This document shows, piece by piece, positions 12,489 through 22,982 of a stretch of DNA of 64,000 nt (within the stretch, counting starts at the first letter, position 1; every line of letters begins with the position of its first letter). Source of the DNA: Delphinus delphis (taxonomy: Eukaryota; Chordata; Mammalia; Artiodactyla; Delphinidae); assembly GCF_949987515.2 (NCBI RefSeq), contig NC_082702.1, forward strand, positions 56,141,600-56,205,599, in the 5' to 3' direction. A model generated the notes under the pieces. That model did no database searches and had not been told where the DNA came from. It saw only the letters and a program-made list of their open reading frames with translations. Both the position numbers and the translations under genes were made by a program.

Positions 12489-12901
12489 TGTGAAGGGAAC
12501 AGGTGCGGGGGTGAAGTCCAGGGGAACCAGGCTCCAGCATCCTCTCTAGTGGGGTCGCACAGGACGCGCTAGATTCCCCCAGCCGCGAGCTGTGACAGCA
12601 CGTGTGCAGCGTCGTCCATCAGGGACGCGTTAGAGCTTCAGCGCGCGGGGTCTTTATTCGGGGGGCCGTTCACACGAGCACCCTCTGCCTGACGTGCACC
12701 CAAACCCCAGACTCGCAGGAGGACAGCAGGAGTCCGGCACCAACACCCCTGTCTGTACACACAGCTTAGGCACAGGGAGCCGCTCATCAGTCCTGGGAAG
12801 GGGGGACCCTCCCCAAATCCACCTTCCCAGACGCCAGCCAAGGGCTGACCTTGGAAGGCGGCCCTTCTGGGGACCCCAGTCTGGAGCCTGCTGTGTTAAC
12901 A
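12489..12901 (-). mobile_element. Solo LTR-like element, copy A
   Basis: On the minus strand the element starts TGTTAACACAGCAGG and ends CCCTTCACA, a TG...CA boundary typical of retroviral LTRs. An AATAAA polyadenylation signal lies at 12653-12658 (minus), followed by GACCCCGCGCG. A strongly similar copy lies in the opposite orientation at about 48156-48545. The similarity stops at the element ends, which argues for two independent insertions rather than a larger duplication. No internal viral genes adjoin it. No clear short target-site duplication was found. The family is not named here. Confidence 0.65.
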
Positions 12902-14323
12902 CTGACGTTGCCCGAGTCCCTGTCCTGCTGCTTTCAGCCTCCTTGTGACCACAGCACTTCAGGGTTTAGATATTTGAAACTTCCCAAACCCCTCCCCAGA
13001 ATCCCAGCACCTTTCCCATTACCCCCCATGCTCTGCTTTTGGCCCCCAGAGTCCTCGTAACATAGATGCCCTTGTGTCACCCCAGCATCCGAGTGCTCAC
13101 TCCCTACACCTCCGTGTTTGTTTTGAATTTTTATTGTTCCTTTATCCCACATGGCAAACACACGGCAGCGTATCATCACTGAGATTCCCCAGTACAGGAT
13201 TAATTCTATCATCCGCATTAGTGTTTCAAATTTGGGCTTTTAAAAATACAATACATAACTCCAGATCTTTTAGGAATCAGTTGATTTCTATGTACGTGTT
13301 CAAAATGATCCCGAACCCACTTCACCCTCTTCAGTTTTGAGGTCGTGGGAGTGTCTGTTCATTATTCTTTGGGTATCGACAGTGGTGTAGTAGGACACAC
13401 CCGTGTGCACCGTACAAGCCTGTTCTTGAAGCACCGTCTCTCCAGGTCTCTGCTTGTCTGCTTCTGAGCATTACTGTTTTGACTCCTCAATCGCACTCTT
13501 TGCTTGAATGTTTCCAGATCTAGTAACATAGCAAAAGGCAGCTGTTGGAGGGAAGCTGGGCTGGGCCTTACTGACTAACGTGCTCTATTTCAGCGACACG
13601 GCCACTTCCCTCTCTGAGGTTCTCAGCCACTCTCCACTTGGGAGCGGACACCACGGCTGTGTCTTCTCTCACACTGTTTATGTGCCTGTGGTTTTGTGAA
13701 GGTCAAGCACAGTGTAGGTCACCCGCGGTGCCGGGAGGTGGGTGGGATGCCGGGCTCTGCATGTGGAGCGAGCTGTGTTTAGACCTTGTCCGACAGGCTG
13801 AACGCTCACCTTTCCGTGCGGCTTCCAAAGAGTTCCCACGTCTTAATTTCAGAGTGTGATAGAAGGATTGGGGGTGGGGGGCGGGTCTCATTTCATTGAA
13901 AAAGATTTGCCCTGACAAGAAATTCTGCCAACCCCCAGTCCTCTTCGTTGGTCAAGAGAGGTCCGCAGCCGGCGGTCAAGAACAGCTGCTGGACGGAGCC
14001 TGTGCTTATGCGTCGCTGTCTGATGGGGAAGCAGCCCAGCCCGTTCTCCACATCTTAGGCCATTGGTAGCACAGGACACCGCTTTTCAACCTGAAGGAGG
14101 CCTGTGTGCCCAGGTCATCGACGCCACACTTGTTCCTGTAGGCAGTGTGTCTGGATCCCAAGGGAAAAAAATTATATAATCTTGGAACCGTCGTATTTAT
14201 ACGCTGGCATAACAAACGCTCTCTGCGAAGGAGGTCTTGGTCCTTAGCAATTTTCCATCTAGGCTGCTCTCTCACTCTCCCTATCCTTGCCTTCCATTTC
14301 TTCCACAAATATTTATCAAAATG
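12902..14323. other. Intergenic DNA, no gene seen
   Basis: Mixed-composition unique DNA. No coding frame, RNA gene or confidently identified repeat is visible. Open frames are short and lack family resemblance. Confidence 0.55.
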
Positions 14324-14333
14324 CTTCTATGGG

Positions 14334-14695
14334 GACTACCCTGGTGGTGCAGTGGTTGAGAATCCGCCTGCCAATGTAGGGGACACGGGTTCGATCCCCG
14401 GTCCGGGAAGATCCCACATGCCGTGGAGCAACTAAGCCCGTGCGCCACACCTACTGAGCCTGCGCTCTAGAGCCCACAGGCCACAACTACTGAGCCTGCA
14501 TGCCACAACTACTGAAGCCCACACGCCTAGAGCCCGTGCTCCGCAACAATAGAAGCCACGGCAATGAGAAGCCCGCGCACCACAATGAAGAGTAGCCCCC
14601 GCTCGCCACAGCTAGAGAAAGCCCGCGCGCAGCAACGAAAACCGAACACAGCCAAAAATAAATAAAAATATATTAAAAAAACAAACCCCAAAACC
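14334..14695 (+). mobile_element. CHR-type long SINE
   Basis: Full-length forward SINE: GGACTACCCTGGTGGTGCAG head, tRNA-like B-box region GGTTCGATCCC near 14388, and tail GCCAAAAATAAATAAAAATA. The target-site duplication CTTCTATGGG is at 14324-14333 and 14696-14705. Confidence 0.93.
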
Positions 14696-14985
14696 CTTCT
14701 ATGGGTGAGACATGCTGGGCCCCACGCCATAGGGCTCACAAAAACAATCAGAAGCTTCGGATGTGTCAGCGGAAGGAAGACGTGTTCAAAACGATCCCAA
14801 ACCCAAGGTCTCAGGAAGGCCGGAGCTCATTGGGGATGACTTCCGGTGGGACGAGCGCATTCCGGTGGGATGGCAGTAGTGCCCCCTTTACTCTGAAAGC
14901 GGAAACTTTGTGTCGTGCCAGTTTCTCGGACTGCCCAGCCCGCAGTCTCCCTCCGCAAAGATGCAGGATTCAAGAATCCAGCACT

Positions 14986-15105
14986 GGGACCTCCCTGGCG
15001 GTTCAGTGGTGAGGACTCCGTGCTTCCGCTGCAGGGGGCACGGGTTCCATTTTTGGTCGGGGAGCTAAGATCCCACAAGCCATGCGGCGCCCTCCCCCCT
15101 CCCCC
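14986..15105 (+). mobile_element. Short CHR-type SINE (single-tRNA form)
   Basis: Begins GGGACCTCCCTGGCGGTTCAG, continues with CGGGTTCCATTTTTGGTCGG and AGATCCCACAAGCCATGCGG, and ends in a CCCTCCCCCC-rich tail rather than poly-A. No target-site duplication is evident. This is a shorter subtype than its neighbours. Confidence 0.8.
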
Positions 15106-15174
15106 CACTCCCAGGAGAGCGATCCTGGTTACACTCAATCCTTCTTCCTGCCTTTCACTCTCAGCCAGAACCTT

Positions 15175-15485
15175 ATTTTTTTTAAGTTAATTAATTAAAT
15201 AATTTATTTTTGGCTGTGTTGGGTCTTCGTTGCTGCGCGCGGGCTTTCTCTAGTTGTGGTAAGTGGGCTTCTCATTGCTGTGGCTTCTCTTTGTTGCAGA
15301 GCACAGGCTCCAGGTGCACGGGCTCAGTAGTTGTGGCCCACAGGCTCTAGAGTCTAGGCTCTGTAGTTGTGGCGCATGGGCTTAGTTGCTCCGTGGCATG
15401 TGGGATCTTCCCGGACCAGGGCTTCAACCCGTGTCCCCTGCATTGGCAGGCGGATTCTGAATCGCTGCGCCACCAGGGAAGTCCC
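15175..15485 (-). mobile_element. CHR-type long SINE, antisense
   Basis: Reverse-complement SINE from an AATTTATTTTTGGC tail to CCACCAGGGAAGTCCC. It abuts the 3' end of the HMGN1 retrocopy at 15486 and has probably removed or displaced the retrocopy's poly-A end. Confidence 0.9.
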
Positions 15486-16930
15486 TGTACACAATTCTTA
15501 ACATACATACCAAAAATCTAAAAAATCATGCAGTTGTGATTCTTTTCTGAACAGTTAGTTATTCCAGTGACTTTCCAGCGTAAAATTTGGAGGCAAATTT
15601 TCCTTAACAGGACAGCAAGTACCAATATCTTCAAATATTGATTTGCCGTTCCGTCATAAGTCCCACTAATTCACAATTTAATATCATATACTGTACATAC
15701 TCAAATTGTCCATCGTTCACAGCACATTAACAAAGTTACTAGAACTGTACGACCACGACCAAAGATGTTACTTACAGAGCACACAAAATTCTGACCAGGA
15801 GAGCCAAGATCAAGGAGTGAGTAGTTTGCTTTTGGAAAAATTCTACCAAAAACAACATGGGAAGAGAAGTAATTTAAAGTGTTGGCGGTCGGGGTGGGTG
15901 GGTGGGATGAACTGGGAGACTGGGATTGACATATACACACTATTGATACTATGTATAAAATAGATAACTAATGAGAACCTACTGTGTAGCACAGGGAACT
16001 CTACTCAGTGCTCTGTGGTGACTGAAATTAGAAGGAAATCCAAAAAGATGGGGTGTATGTGTATGTATAGCTGATTCACCTTGCTGTACAGTACAGACTA
16101 ACACAATATTGTAAAGCAACTACACTCCAACAAAAATTAAAAAAAAAAACGTGTTCAAGACATTAAATGCACAGCTGACTCCAACCTACCATTTAGTACG
16201 CTTTGTATTATAGGATAGAAAGGCTACCCCCACCTGTGGAATGTTAAGCTCACACCCAAGACAATCAGAGCCCCCCACATTCAATATCCTATGTTCTGGT
16301 TGTACCAGAAAATGAACAACCAGCAAATGATTTCACCACTTAAAAAAAAATTTTTTTTTTACACTTAAAAAAATGGGATGGGGCGGATTCCCCCCTTTTA
16401 AAAAATGTTTCTAGAGCTCCTAAAAAACTGGCATTTACAAAACAGTTGATAAAAATATTCCTGTGGATTGTGCAAGAAGAGAGACGGGGACCACTGATAG
16501 GACCAGGTGTGTGATATTAATGTGACTTGGCTTCTTTCTCTCCTGCTTCATCGAAGGCTGGGCTGTCCTCGTTTTCAGTTTCTCCATTTTCTGCAGGTAC
16601 ATCTTCTTTAGTCTCTTGGTTAGTGGCTTCAGCCTGTTTTTCCTTTGCTCGCCTTTTCCCTTGTGTTTGCACTTTTTTGTCTGAAGATTCATTCTTTCCT
16701 GCCGGCTTTTGGGGCTGCGTTTCCACTTTTGCAGGAGCCGGTTTAGCTAGCAACCTCGCCGATGTCCTCTTGGGCTCCTCCTTCGCCGCCCCCTCGGTGG
16801 AGCCAGGCTTCCTCTCGGGCATCGTGGCGGCGGTGAAGCTGCCGCTTCCCGCCACCCTGCTACATATTGCGGCTGCCGGGCGGCGCGGCGGAGAGTGCCG
16901 GCGGGGACAAGAGCTGCGGTGGCCGAGGGG
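15486..16930 (-). pseudogene. HMGN1: Processed HMGN1 retrocopy (open frame retained)
   Basis: A minus-strand, intronless copy of the mRNA for the nucleosome-binding protein HMGN1. The frame runs from ATG at 16822 to TAA at 16517, 101 codons against about 100 in HMGN1. The protein starts MPERKPGSTEGAAKEEPKRT, keeps SSDKKVQTQGKR and NQETKEDVPAENGET, and ends DEAGEKEAKSH. The usual core RRSARLSA of the nucleosome-binding domain reads RTSARLLA, and several Lys are replaced by Gln or Glu, so normal chromatin binding is doubtful. GC-rich 5'-UTR-like sequence extends to about 16930. 3'-UTR-like sequence occupies 16150-16516 and resumes at 15486-15883 after an L1 insertion. There are no introns, the 3' UTR is interrupted, and no promoter of its own is seen. 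It is most likely a non-functional retrocopy, although the frame is uninterrupted. Confidence 0.88.
15884..16149 (+). mobile_element. 5'-truncated LINE-1 3' end
   Basis: Contains AATGAGAACCTACTGTGTAG, CTAACACAATATTGTAAAGC and AACTACACTCC, then poly-A at 16139-16149, the 3' end of a cetartiodactyl L1. It splits the HMGN1 retrocopy 3' UTR. The flanks AAAGTGTT (15876-15883) and AAACGTGTT (16147-16155) look like a slightly diverged target-site duplication. Confidence 0.82.
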
Positions 16931-17051
16931 CCAGAGCCTTATATTTGAGCATCTTCAGTTTCTTCCTCTCCAGACTGTTTCTTCCAATGAAATGGTATAA
17001 TATCGTGGAAAGGGCGCTTGAACTGGAGTTCAAAAAAAAAACTGGTCTCAG

Positions 17052-17263
17052 GGCTTCCCTGGTGGCGCAGCGGTTGAGAGTCTGCCTGCCGATGCAGGGG
17101 ACACGGGTTCGTGCCCTGGTCCGGGAAGATCCTACATGCCGTGGAGCGGCTGGGCCCGTGAGCCATGGCCGCTGAGCCTGCGCGTCTGGAGCCTGTGCTC
17201 CGCAACGGGAGAGGCCACAGCAGTGAGAGGCCCGCGTACCGCAAAAAAAAAAAAAAAAAAAAA
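17052..17263 (+). mobile_element. CHR-type short SINE
   Basis: Forward short CHR SINE, GGCTTCCCTGGTGGCGCAGC to CCGCGTACCGC plus poly-A of about 22 bases. The target-site duplication ACTGGTCTCAG, with leading A's, is at 17041-17051 and 17264-17274. It is one of the youngest-looking copies in the window. Confidence 0.95.
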
Positions 17264-17399
17264 ACTGGTCTCAGAGTTATGAAAACTTTGTAACACAGTA
17301 TCTGACATCTGGAAAATGCTTGATCAATATGAGCCATCATTTCTGTGCAGGTGCTAGTTGTGATGATGTAATAAGAGCAGTAGTCATAGTAACAGCGAG

Positions 17400-17530
17400 C
17401 GCACTTTAGCGCGTAACGGGTGCCTGTGAGGTTGTCAATGCTGTCCCCATCTTACAGCTGGGGAACCCGAGGCTGCGAAGTTACAGAGCCAGGCTCAAAG
17501 CTAGTCCGACTGACCCTGAAGCCTGTGCCC
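17400..17530 (-). mobile_element. MIR fragment, antisense
   Basis: CCCATCTTACAGCTGGGGAACCCGAGGC-like sequence followed by an AGAGCCAGGCTC region matches the reverse complement of the MIR core. It is ancient and diverged. Confidence 0.7.
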
Positions 17531-17894
17531 TCGACCTCTTGCCTTACTACATCTTGGGACTTGTGTGCCACTTGGGACCTCTGACTCTTCCATTATAAGA
17601 GGGAGGAAGGATAGCAATCCTGAGTGCCAGGCTCTGGTGAGGAAGGAAAGAGCAGTGTGTGTGAAGCACCTCCTCACAGGACCAGGGAACCCGACGCCTG
17701 TTCGTGTTCTCACACGCTTCTATGAGACCACCTGCTGCGTCCTGTGTCCACTCACCGCCATGCCTGGCGTCCAGATCCCCAGAAGGTGCAATCTTTGCCT
17801 GCCACCCACAGCCCTCTCCTCGCGTACGGGATCCTTTGCCCGCCTCTCTCTGCTCCTCAGCCCCACGGATGGAAGCATCTCTGTGGGAGCAGCT

Positions 17895-18075
17895 TATTGG
17901 AGAGCAAAGTGGGATTTGCCCACAGGAGATGCGAGTTCAAATTGTAGTCACATCCTGCACTGTTTCTGATCCAGGACAAGTCACCTGACCTCTCTGAGAG
18001 TCACTGTCCCCATCTGCAGAATAGGGAGAATCGTAATTCCCACCTTGTAGGACTGTGCGGTAAGGCCAGAGGGAG
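17895..18075 (+). mobile_element. MIR fragment
   Basis: Forward MIR features: GCGAGTTCAAATTGTAGTC, GACAAGTCACCTGACCTCTC, CCCCATCTGCAGAATAGGG and CACCTTGTAGGACTGTGCGG. Confidence 0.8.
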
Positions 18076-18419
18076 GCGTCAGAGCTGAGGGTGCAATGCA
18101 TTCTGGACAGCGCTCTTACCCAGTGGCCTCTCTGCGTCCCCAGAGATGCTCTAACTGCGCCTGGCTTTCCCTGGGCATCGTCTTAGCACACGCTGGGAGC
18201 CCTTGAGGTTAACCCCGACTCACTTAAAGCCTCCCCTCCTGGTTTCCCAGGCTGAGCATCAACTTCCTGCCCACTCCCTCCCTCCTCCTGGGACTCACCC
18301 AGCCACCTGAAACTCACTGTGCTCTATTATTTCTTTCCTACAAAATGTCCTAAAAGATTTTAAGGCCCCACTCCCCCTCCCCTCGCCGGCCTTTTTGCAT
18401 CATCCTCAAACTCCCCTCC

Positions 18420-18640
18420 CCACCTTCCTTCGGGGCTGTTTCAGCGCCTTCTGGCTGAGCTCTTGCCTCCGATCCCACCACACCCCAATTCTGCAGTGAA
18501 TGGGTCCTCCCCAAACCCGGCTCTTGTCCCATTGCGGCTCTGCTCAAGAATCTTCAGTAGCTCCCCACTGTGTGACGTCTCAACTTGGCCCAGCTCTGAG
18601 GATCTCCATGCCATGGCTTCATCTTAGTTACCCACTTAAC
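18420..18640 (+). mobile_element. L2-like fragment
   Basis: Segments such as TCAAGAATCTTCAGTAGCTC and CCCACTGTGTGACG resemble the 3' part of LINE-2 in forward orientation. It is old and the identification rests on short matches. Confidence 0.45.
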
Positions 18641-18644
18641 TCCC

Positions 18645-19275
18645 ATTACTTAAGAAAGCAATCTTGCCAAAGTTTGGAAGCATCGAGATATCTTAAATAG
18701 GTGAGTGAATAAGCTGTGGCATGCCCAGACAATGGAATACTATTCAGCACTAAAAAGGAATGCGCTATGAAGCCGTGAAAAGACATGCAGGAGACTTAAA
18801 TGCATATTACCGTGAAGAAGCCAATCCGAAAAGGCTGTAGACTGTATGCTTCCAGCCCTGTGACATTCTGGAAAAGGCAGAACTATGGAGAGAATAAAAA
18901 GATCAGTGGATGCCAGTGATTAGGGGCAGGGAGAGATGAATGGGTGGAGCACAGGGGATTTTTAGGGCGGTGAAAATACTCTGTGTGATCCTGTGATGGT
19001 GGATACATACCCTTATAGATTTGTCCAGATCCACAGAATGTGCAACACCGAGAATGAGCCCCAGTGTAGACTGTTGACTGCGGGTGATGATGGCGTGTCA
19101 ATGTAGATTCATCAAGTGTGATGAATGGACCACTCTGGTGAGGATGTTGACAGTGCGGGGAGGCTGTGTGTGTGTGGGGACAGGGACGGGGGTATATGGG
19201 AACTCTCTCTACCTTCCTCTCAATTTTGCTGTGAACCTACAACTGCTCTAAAATATAAAGTCTTAAAAAAGTCTA
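18645..19275 (+). mobile_element. LINE-1 3' end, forward
   Basis: CAATGGAATACTATTCAGCAC, GAAAAGACATGCAGGAGAC, GTGACATTCTGGAAAAGGC and CTCAATTTTGCTGTGAACC, ending in CTAAAATATAAAGTCTT, match the 3' end of an old L1M element on the + strand. Confidence 0.88.
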
Positions 19276-19715
19276 AGGGACACAACTTAATTGTAGAAAT
19301 ATTAGAGATACAAATGAAAAACGATCGATAGTTGTACCACCCGGAGATAACCACTGTTTAACACTTTGCTGAATGGTCCCTCAGAACCTGTAGATGCGTG
19401 TGTGTAGCCATATCAACGTGTATTTATTTTAAACAAAGACAGAATGTGATGCTGCCTCGGCGTGGGGACCTCCCTTTCCTCTCAGTTGTGTGCGGTGGGC
19501 ATCGAGGGGGCAGCCGCCCAGTGAGTGGACGCCTCTAGTTCACTCAGCTGACCTCTTCCCACTGGCATTTAGGTTGCTCTTTCTGTTTACTCTCCTTTCG
19601 GTGTTATTCTTGTCCCCAACATTTTGCTTTAAGTTTTGTTAATCTTTTTATATCCCTCTCTGCACTCCTCTCCCCAGGTTTTCTTTTTTTTCTTCTTAAA
19701 GAATCCATGCTAACC

Positions 19716-20022
19716 TTTATTTTATTTATTTATTTATGGCTGCGTTGGGTCTTTGTTGCTGCACGCGGGCTTTCTCTAGTTGCGGCGAGCGGGGGCTACT
19801 CTTCGTTGCGGTGCGCGGGCTTCTCATTGTGGTGGCTTCTCTTGTTGCGGAGCGCGGTCTTCAGTAGTTGTGGCTCGCGGGCTCTAGAGCGCAGCCTCTG
19901 TAGTTGTGGCACACGGGCTCAGTTGCTCCGCGGCATGTGGGATCTTCCCGGACCAGGGCTCGAACCCGTGTCCCCTGCATTGGCAGGCGGATTTTTAACC
20001 ACTGCGCCACCAGGGAAGTCCC
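19716..20022 (-). mobile_element. CHR-type long SINE, antisense
   Basis: TTTATTTATTTATTTATGGC tail, then GCGTTGGGTCTTTGTTGCTG, ending CCACCAGGGAAGTCCC. It is a complete body, but no confident target-site duplication was recognised. Confidence 0.92.
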
Positions 20023-20516
20023 TCTGCAGGTTTTCTAATCTGCTAGTTTGGAAGATATACATTGCGTTCCTATTATTTTAGCAGGTACCCTTAACTTTCC
20101 CTTATTATTGTGTTAATGTTTCACAGAAAAGTGCATAAGATATAAATGTGTCACTGACGCGTCCCTGGGAAGTATCCCCTCCCATCAGGCCCTCCGTCCC
20201 TGGAGCAGCCACTGCCCCGGTGGTCATCTGATCCCTACTTTGCCTTCTGCTCCCCTGGCCTGTGTATGCATTCCTAAATGTTCCATTTTCATTTATTTCC
20301 AAATTGATACCAGTGGAACCATATCATATGCATTTTTTTTGGAGGGAGGGGTGGGACTGGCTCCTTTCACTCAACACTCTATTAAAGATTCATCCGTGTC
20401 GTGTGTAGCCCTAGGCGATTGGTCTTCATTGCTGTATATTATTCCTTTGCATGAATATACCACAGTTTATCCATTCTAATGCTGATGGACATGTTTTCCC
20501 TTATGCTTTGGGAATT

Positions 20517-20592
20517 ACTATATATACATATACATATGTATATATACACATACACACACAGGCACATATATATGTGTATATATATTTTTTCA
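20517..20592. repeat. TA/CA dinucleotide-rich tract
   Basis: Imperfect alternation of TATATACATA and CACATACACACACA steps, about 75 bases of alternating purine and pyrimidine. Confidence 0.85.
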
Positions 20593-20886
20593 CATGTATT
20601 CTGGTATTTGCATTTCTATCGGGCATATACTAGATGTGGAATTACAGGTCATAGGGTATACGTAGTTGTACCTCATTATGGTTTTAATTTGTATTTATCT
20701 GATTACCAGCGAGGTTGAGCCTGCTTTTGTGTGTTTATTGGCCTCTGGATTTCTTGTAAAAAGTGTCCTCCAGTTTTCCAGTTATGGTGTCTGTCATTTC
20801 CTTATTACTTTGTAGGAGATCTTTATATATCCTGAACCAGTTGTTTGGTACATGTATTATAAATATCTTCTCTCATCTGTGGATTT

Positions 20887-21095
20887 TTTTTTTTTTTTTT
20901 TTTTATGATACGCGGGCCTCTCACTATTGCAGCCTCTCCCGTTGCGGAGCACAGGCTCCGGACGCGCAGGCTCAGCGGCCATGGCTCACGGGCCCAGCCG
21001 CTCCGCGGCGTGTGGGATCCTCCCGGACCGGGGCACGAACCCGTGTGCCCTGCATCGGCAGGCGGACTCTCAACCACTACGCCACCAGGGAAGCC
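20887..21095 (-). mobile_element. CHR-type short SINE, antisense
   Basis: Poly-T then ATGATACGCGGGCCTCTCAC, ending ACGCCACCAGGGAAGCC. The target-site duplication CTCATCTGTG(G/T)ATTTTT, with one mismatch, is at 20872-20887 and 21096-21111. It interrupts the surrounding antisense L1. Confidence 0.93.
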
Positions 21096-21394
21096 CTCAT
21101 CTGTGTATTTTTTAATGGCATTTTTTTGGGATAAATTATAGTAGAGTTGAATTTATTAATCTTTCCCTTTATGGTTAATGACTTGTTTTTGTCTTAAGGA
21201 AGGTTTCCCTATTCCAAGTTCGTGAAGAGAGATTTCTACCTTAATTCTAAAGACTTTGTATTATTGCCTTCACATGTAGGCCTATAATTCACACAGAATT
21301 GAGTTTTTTGTCTATGGTGTGAGGTAGGGCTCCAGTTTCATTTTTTTTCCCATATGGGTGCCCAGTTATCCCAGCATGCTTATTAAAATGGAAC

Positions 21395-21610
21395 ACAACA
21401 GAATAATATCTTCAAAGAGATGAGCGAAAGTAACTGTCCAGCTAGAATCTAAACCAGGCTAAACCGTCCCTCAAGAGGGACTGCGACACAAAGACATTTC
21501 GGATGAAGACGGAGAGAGGTTTACCGCTTGTGACCTGAACTGAAAGACCTTTTAAGGGCTGTAGGCAGGAATGGAGTGACCGCATGCAAGTGGAAGATCT
21601 ACCCACATCT
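21395..21610 (+). mobile_element. LINE-1-like fragment
   Basis: AGAATAATATCTTCAAAGAG, AACTGTCCAGCTAGAATC and AAGACATTTCGGATGAAGACG resemble L1 sequence in forward orientation. It is diverged. Confidence 0.5.
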
Positions 21611-22831
21611 CCGCCAGGTTCTGCAGGCTGAACCGTCACAGTTTTTTGAGGTCATGAGAAGCGTTCAAACAGAGCCCACTGGACAGGCCATGAGTGTGCT
21701 GGGGTTTGGTCTGATCGACCCTGCAAGTTATTTTCACTCCATGGCTGGGCAGACGGCTGCTGGCCTAGGCCCAGAGCCCTTGCTGAAGTGAGGTTTTCTT
21801 TACCTTCACAGATAAAGGAAACCAAGGGGCATCTGCCTGTTCATGTCCTCCCTAAGTGGAAGGGAGATGCTTTTTACAAGAAATAACTTTTTCAGCAAAT
21901 CCAGTGTATTTTTTTAACCTCTCATTTTTTTCCCCCTGCAATTGTGACATGTCTACATGAAATTGGCCACAGGAAGGAAGCCTCGTTCAAGAAGCTATTT
22001 TCTGAACATCCCTCTACACCCTAGATTTCACAACAGGCATGCCTTTAGGTGGGGAGATGGAGGCTTCATGCCCGCAATGGCAGCGGCAGTTTGGGACTCA
22101 GATGCTCTCAGGAGGTACTTAGGGCTTCTGTGGATCCCCTTGTCTGGTCAGAGAGGGTAAGAATCAGAGGGATCATTAAATATTGCCTTTAGAGAAGGAG
22201 ACTTTCAGAGCAGAGCGTCTAAACACTTCTGGAAATGCGCCTGAAGTGAGAGGTCAACTCCATGAGACTCTGCAATGGGGAAGTTAAGAGTTTGGAGAAG
22301 GACTAGGAAAAAATAGAGTGACCCAACCACTGGGGGGTCCCAGTGGCCTGTACTGCTGCGCTTTTTCTATATGTTTGTTTGAGTTCACATAACTATTTTG
22401 GACAATTCTGTCAAACGCCAGTTTCTTTTCCATCGACCCCCTACACTTCGTCAATGTTAATCCCACAAGTTTAGATAGGTTTCTGTGGAGCTGCCAGTCG
22501 AAAGATCCTGGCTCAATATTTCGGGGAGCACCTTTCTCCCAGAAGCAATAAAATACTTTTCCTAGAGCAGTGGTTCTCGAAACCCTCAGAATCACCCAGG
22601 GGCCTTCTGGGAAGACTGCTGCTCTTAAAAGTACCCCTTCACGTAAGACGGTGAGCCGGGGTCACTGGTTTATGGCCTGAGGAATGTGCAGCCAACATTG
22701 GCCTCTTGCGTTAGTGACTCGCCTCAGTGTGTGTGCTCGTCCGTATAAGTCAAGGGAGGGTCTCCCTCCAGTTTCCCCACGGGTCTGGCCTCTGAACTAC
22801 GTGGAGTTTGTATCCAGCCCAGCTGCCCTTA
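21611..22831. other. Intergenic DNA, no gene seen
   Basis: Mostly unique sequence. A GAGCAGTGGTTCTCG motif near 22565 suggests a short hAT-like remnant, too small to call. No coding frame of note. Confidence 0.5.
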
Positions 22832-22846
22832 AAAGTACTAATGATT

Positions 22847-22982
22847 GGGAATTCCCTGGCTGTCCAGTGGTCGGGATGCCATGTTCTCACTGCCGAGGGC
22901 CCAGGTTCAATCCCTGGTTGGGGATCTAAGATCCCACAAACCGTGCGGCATGGCCAAAAAAAAAAAAAAAAAGAAAGAAAGA
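22847..22982 (+). mobile_element. Short CHR-type SINE (single-tRNA form)
   Basis: GGGAATTCCCTGGCTGTCCAG to GCGGCATGGCC then an A-rich tail. Its left target-site duplication AAAGTACTAATGATT (22832-22846) finds its partner, AAAGTACTAATCATT, only at 23597-23611. The next two SINEs therefore appear to have landed in its tail. Confidence 0.9.

Larger units (their letters stand above)
20280..21360 (-). mobile_element. LINE-1 fragment, antisense, split by a SINE
   Basis: The + strand has GATACCAGTGGAACCATATC, AAGATTCATCCGTGTCG, CCACAGTTTATCCATTCTAA and later GGAGATCTTTATATATCCTG, the reverse complement of old L1 3' sequence. A SINE at 20887-21095 interrupts it, and a TA/CA tract at about 20517-20592 lies within it. 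Confidence 0.75.

Noticed and set aside
12654..12902. Conserved-looking peptide shared by 12654-12902 (minus) and 48051-48416 (plus)
   Set aside because: The shared text comes from two copies of one LTR-like repeat. The frames start in unrelated flanking DNA and carry no known viral or cellular domain.
17052..17263. tRNA-like A/B-box sequences within the many SINEs as functional tRNA genes
   Set aside because: They lack a complete cloverleaf, carry SINE bodies and A-rich tails, and have target-site duplications. They are tRNA-derived SINE heads.
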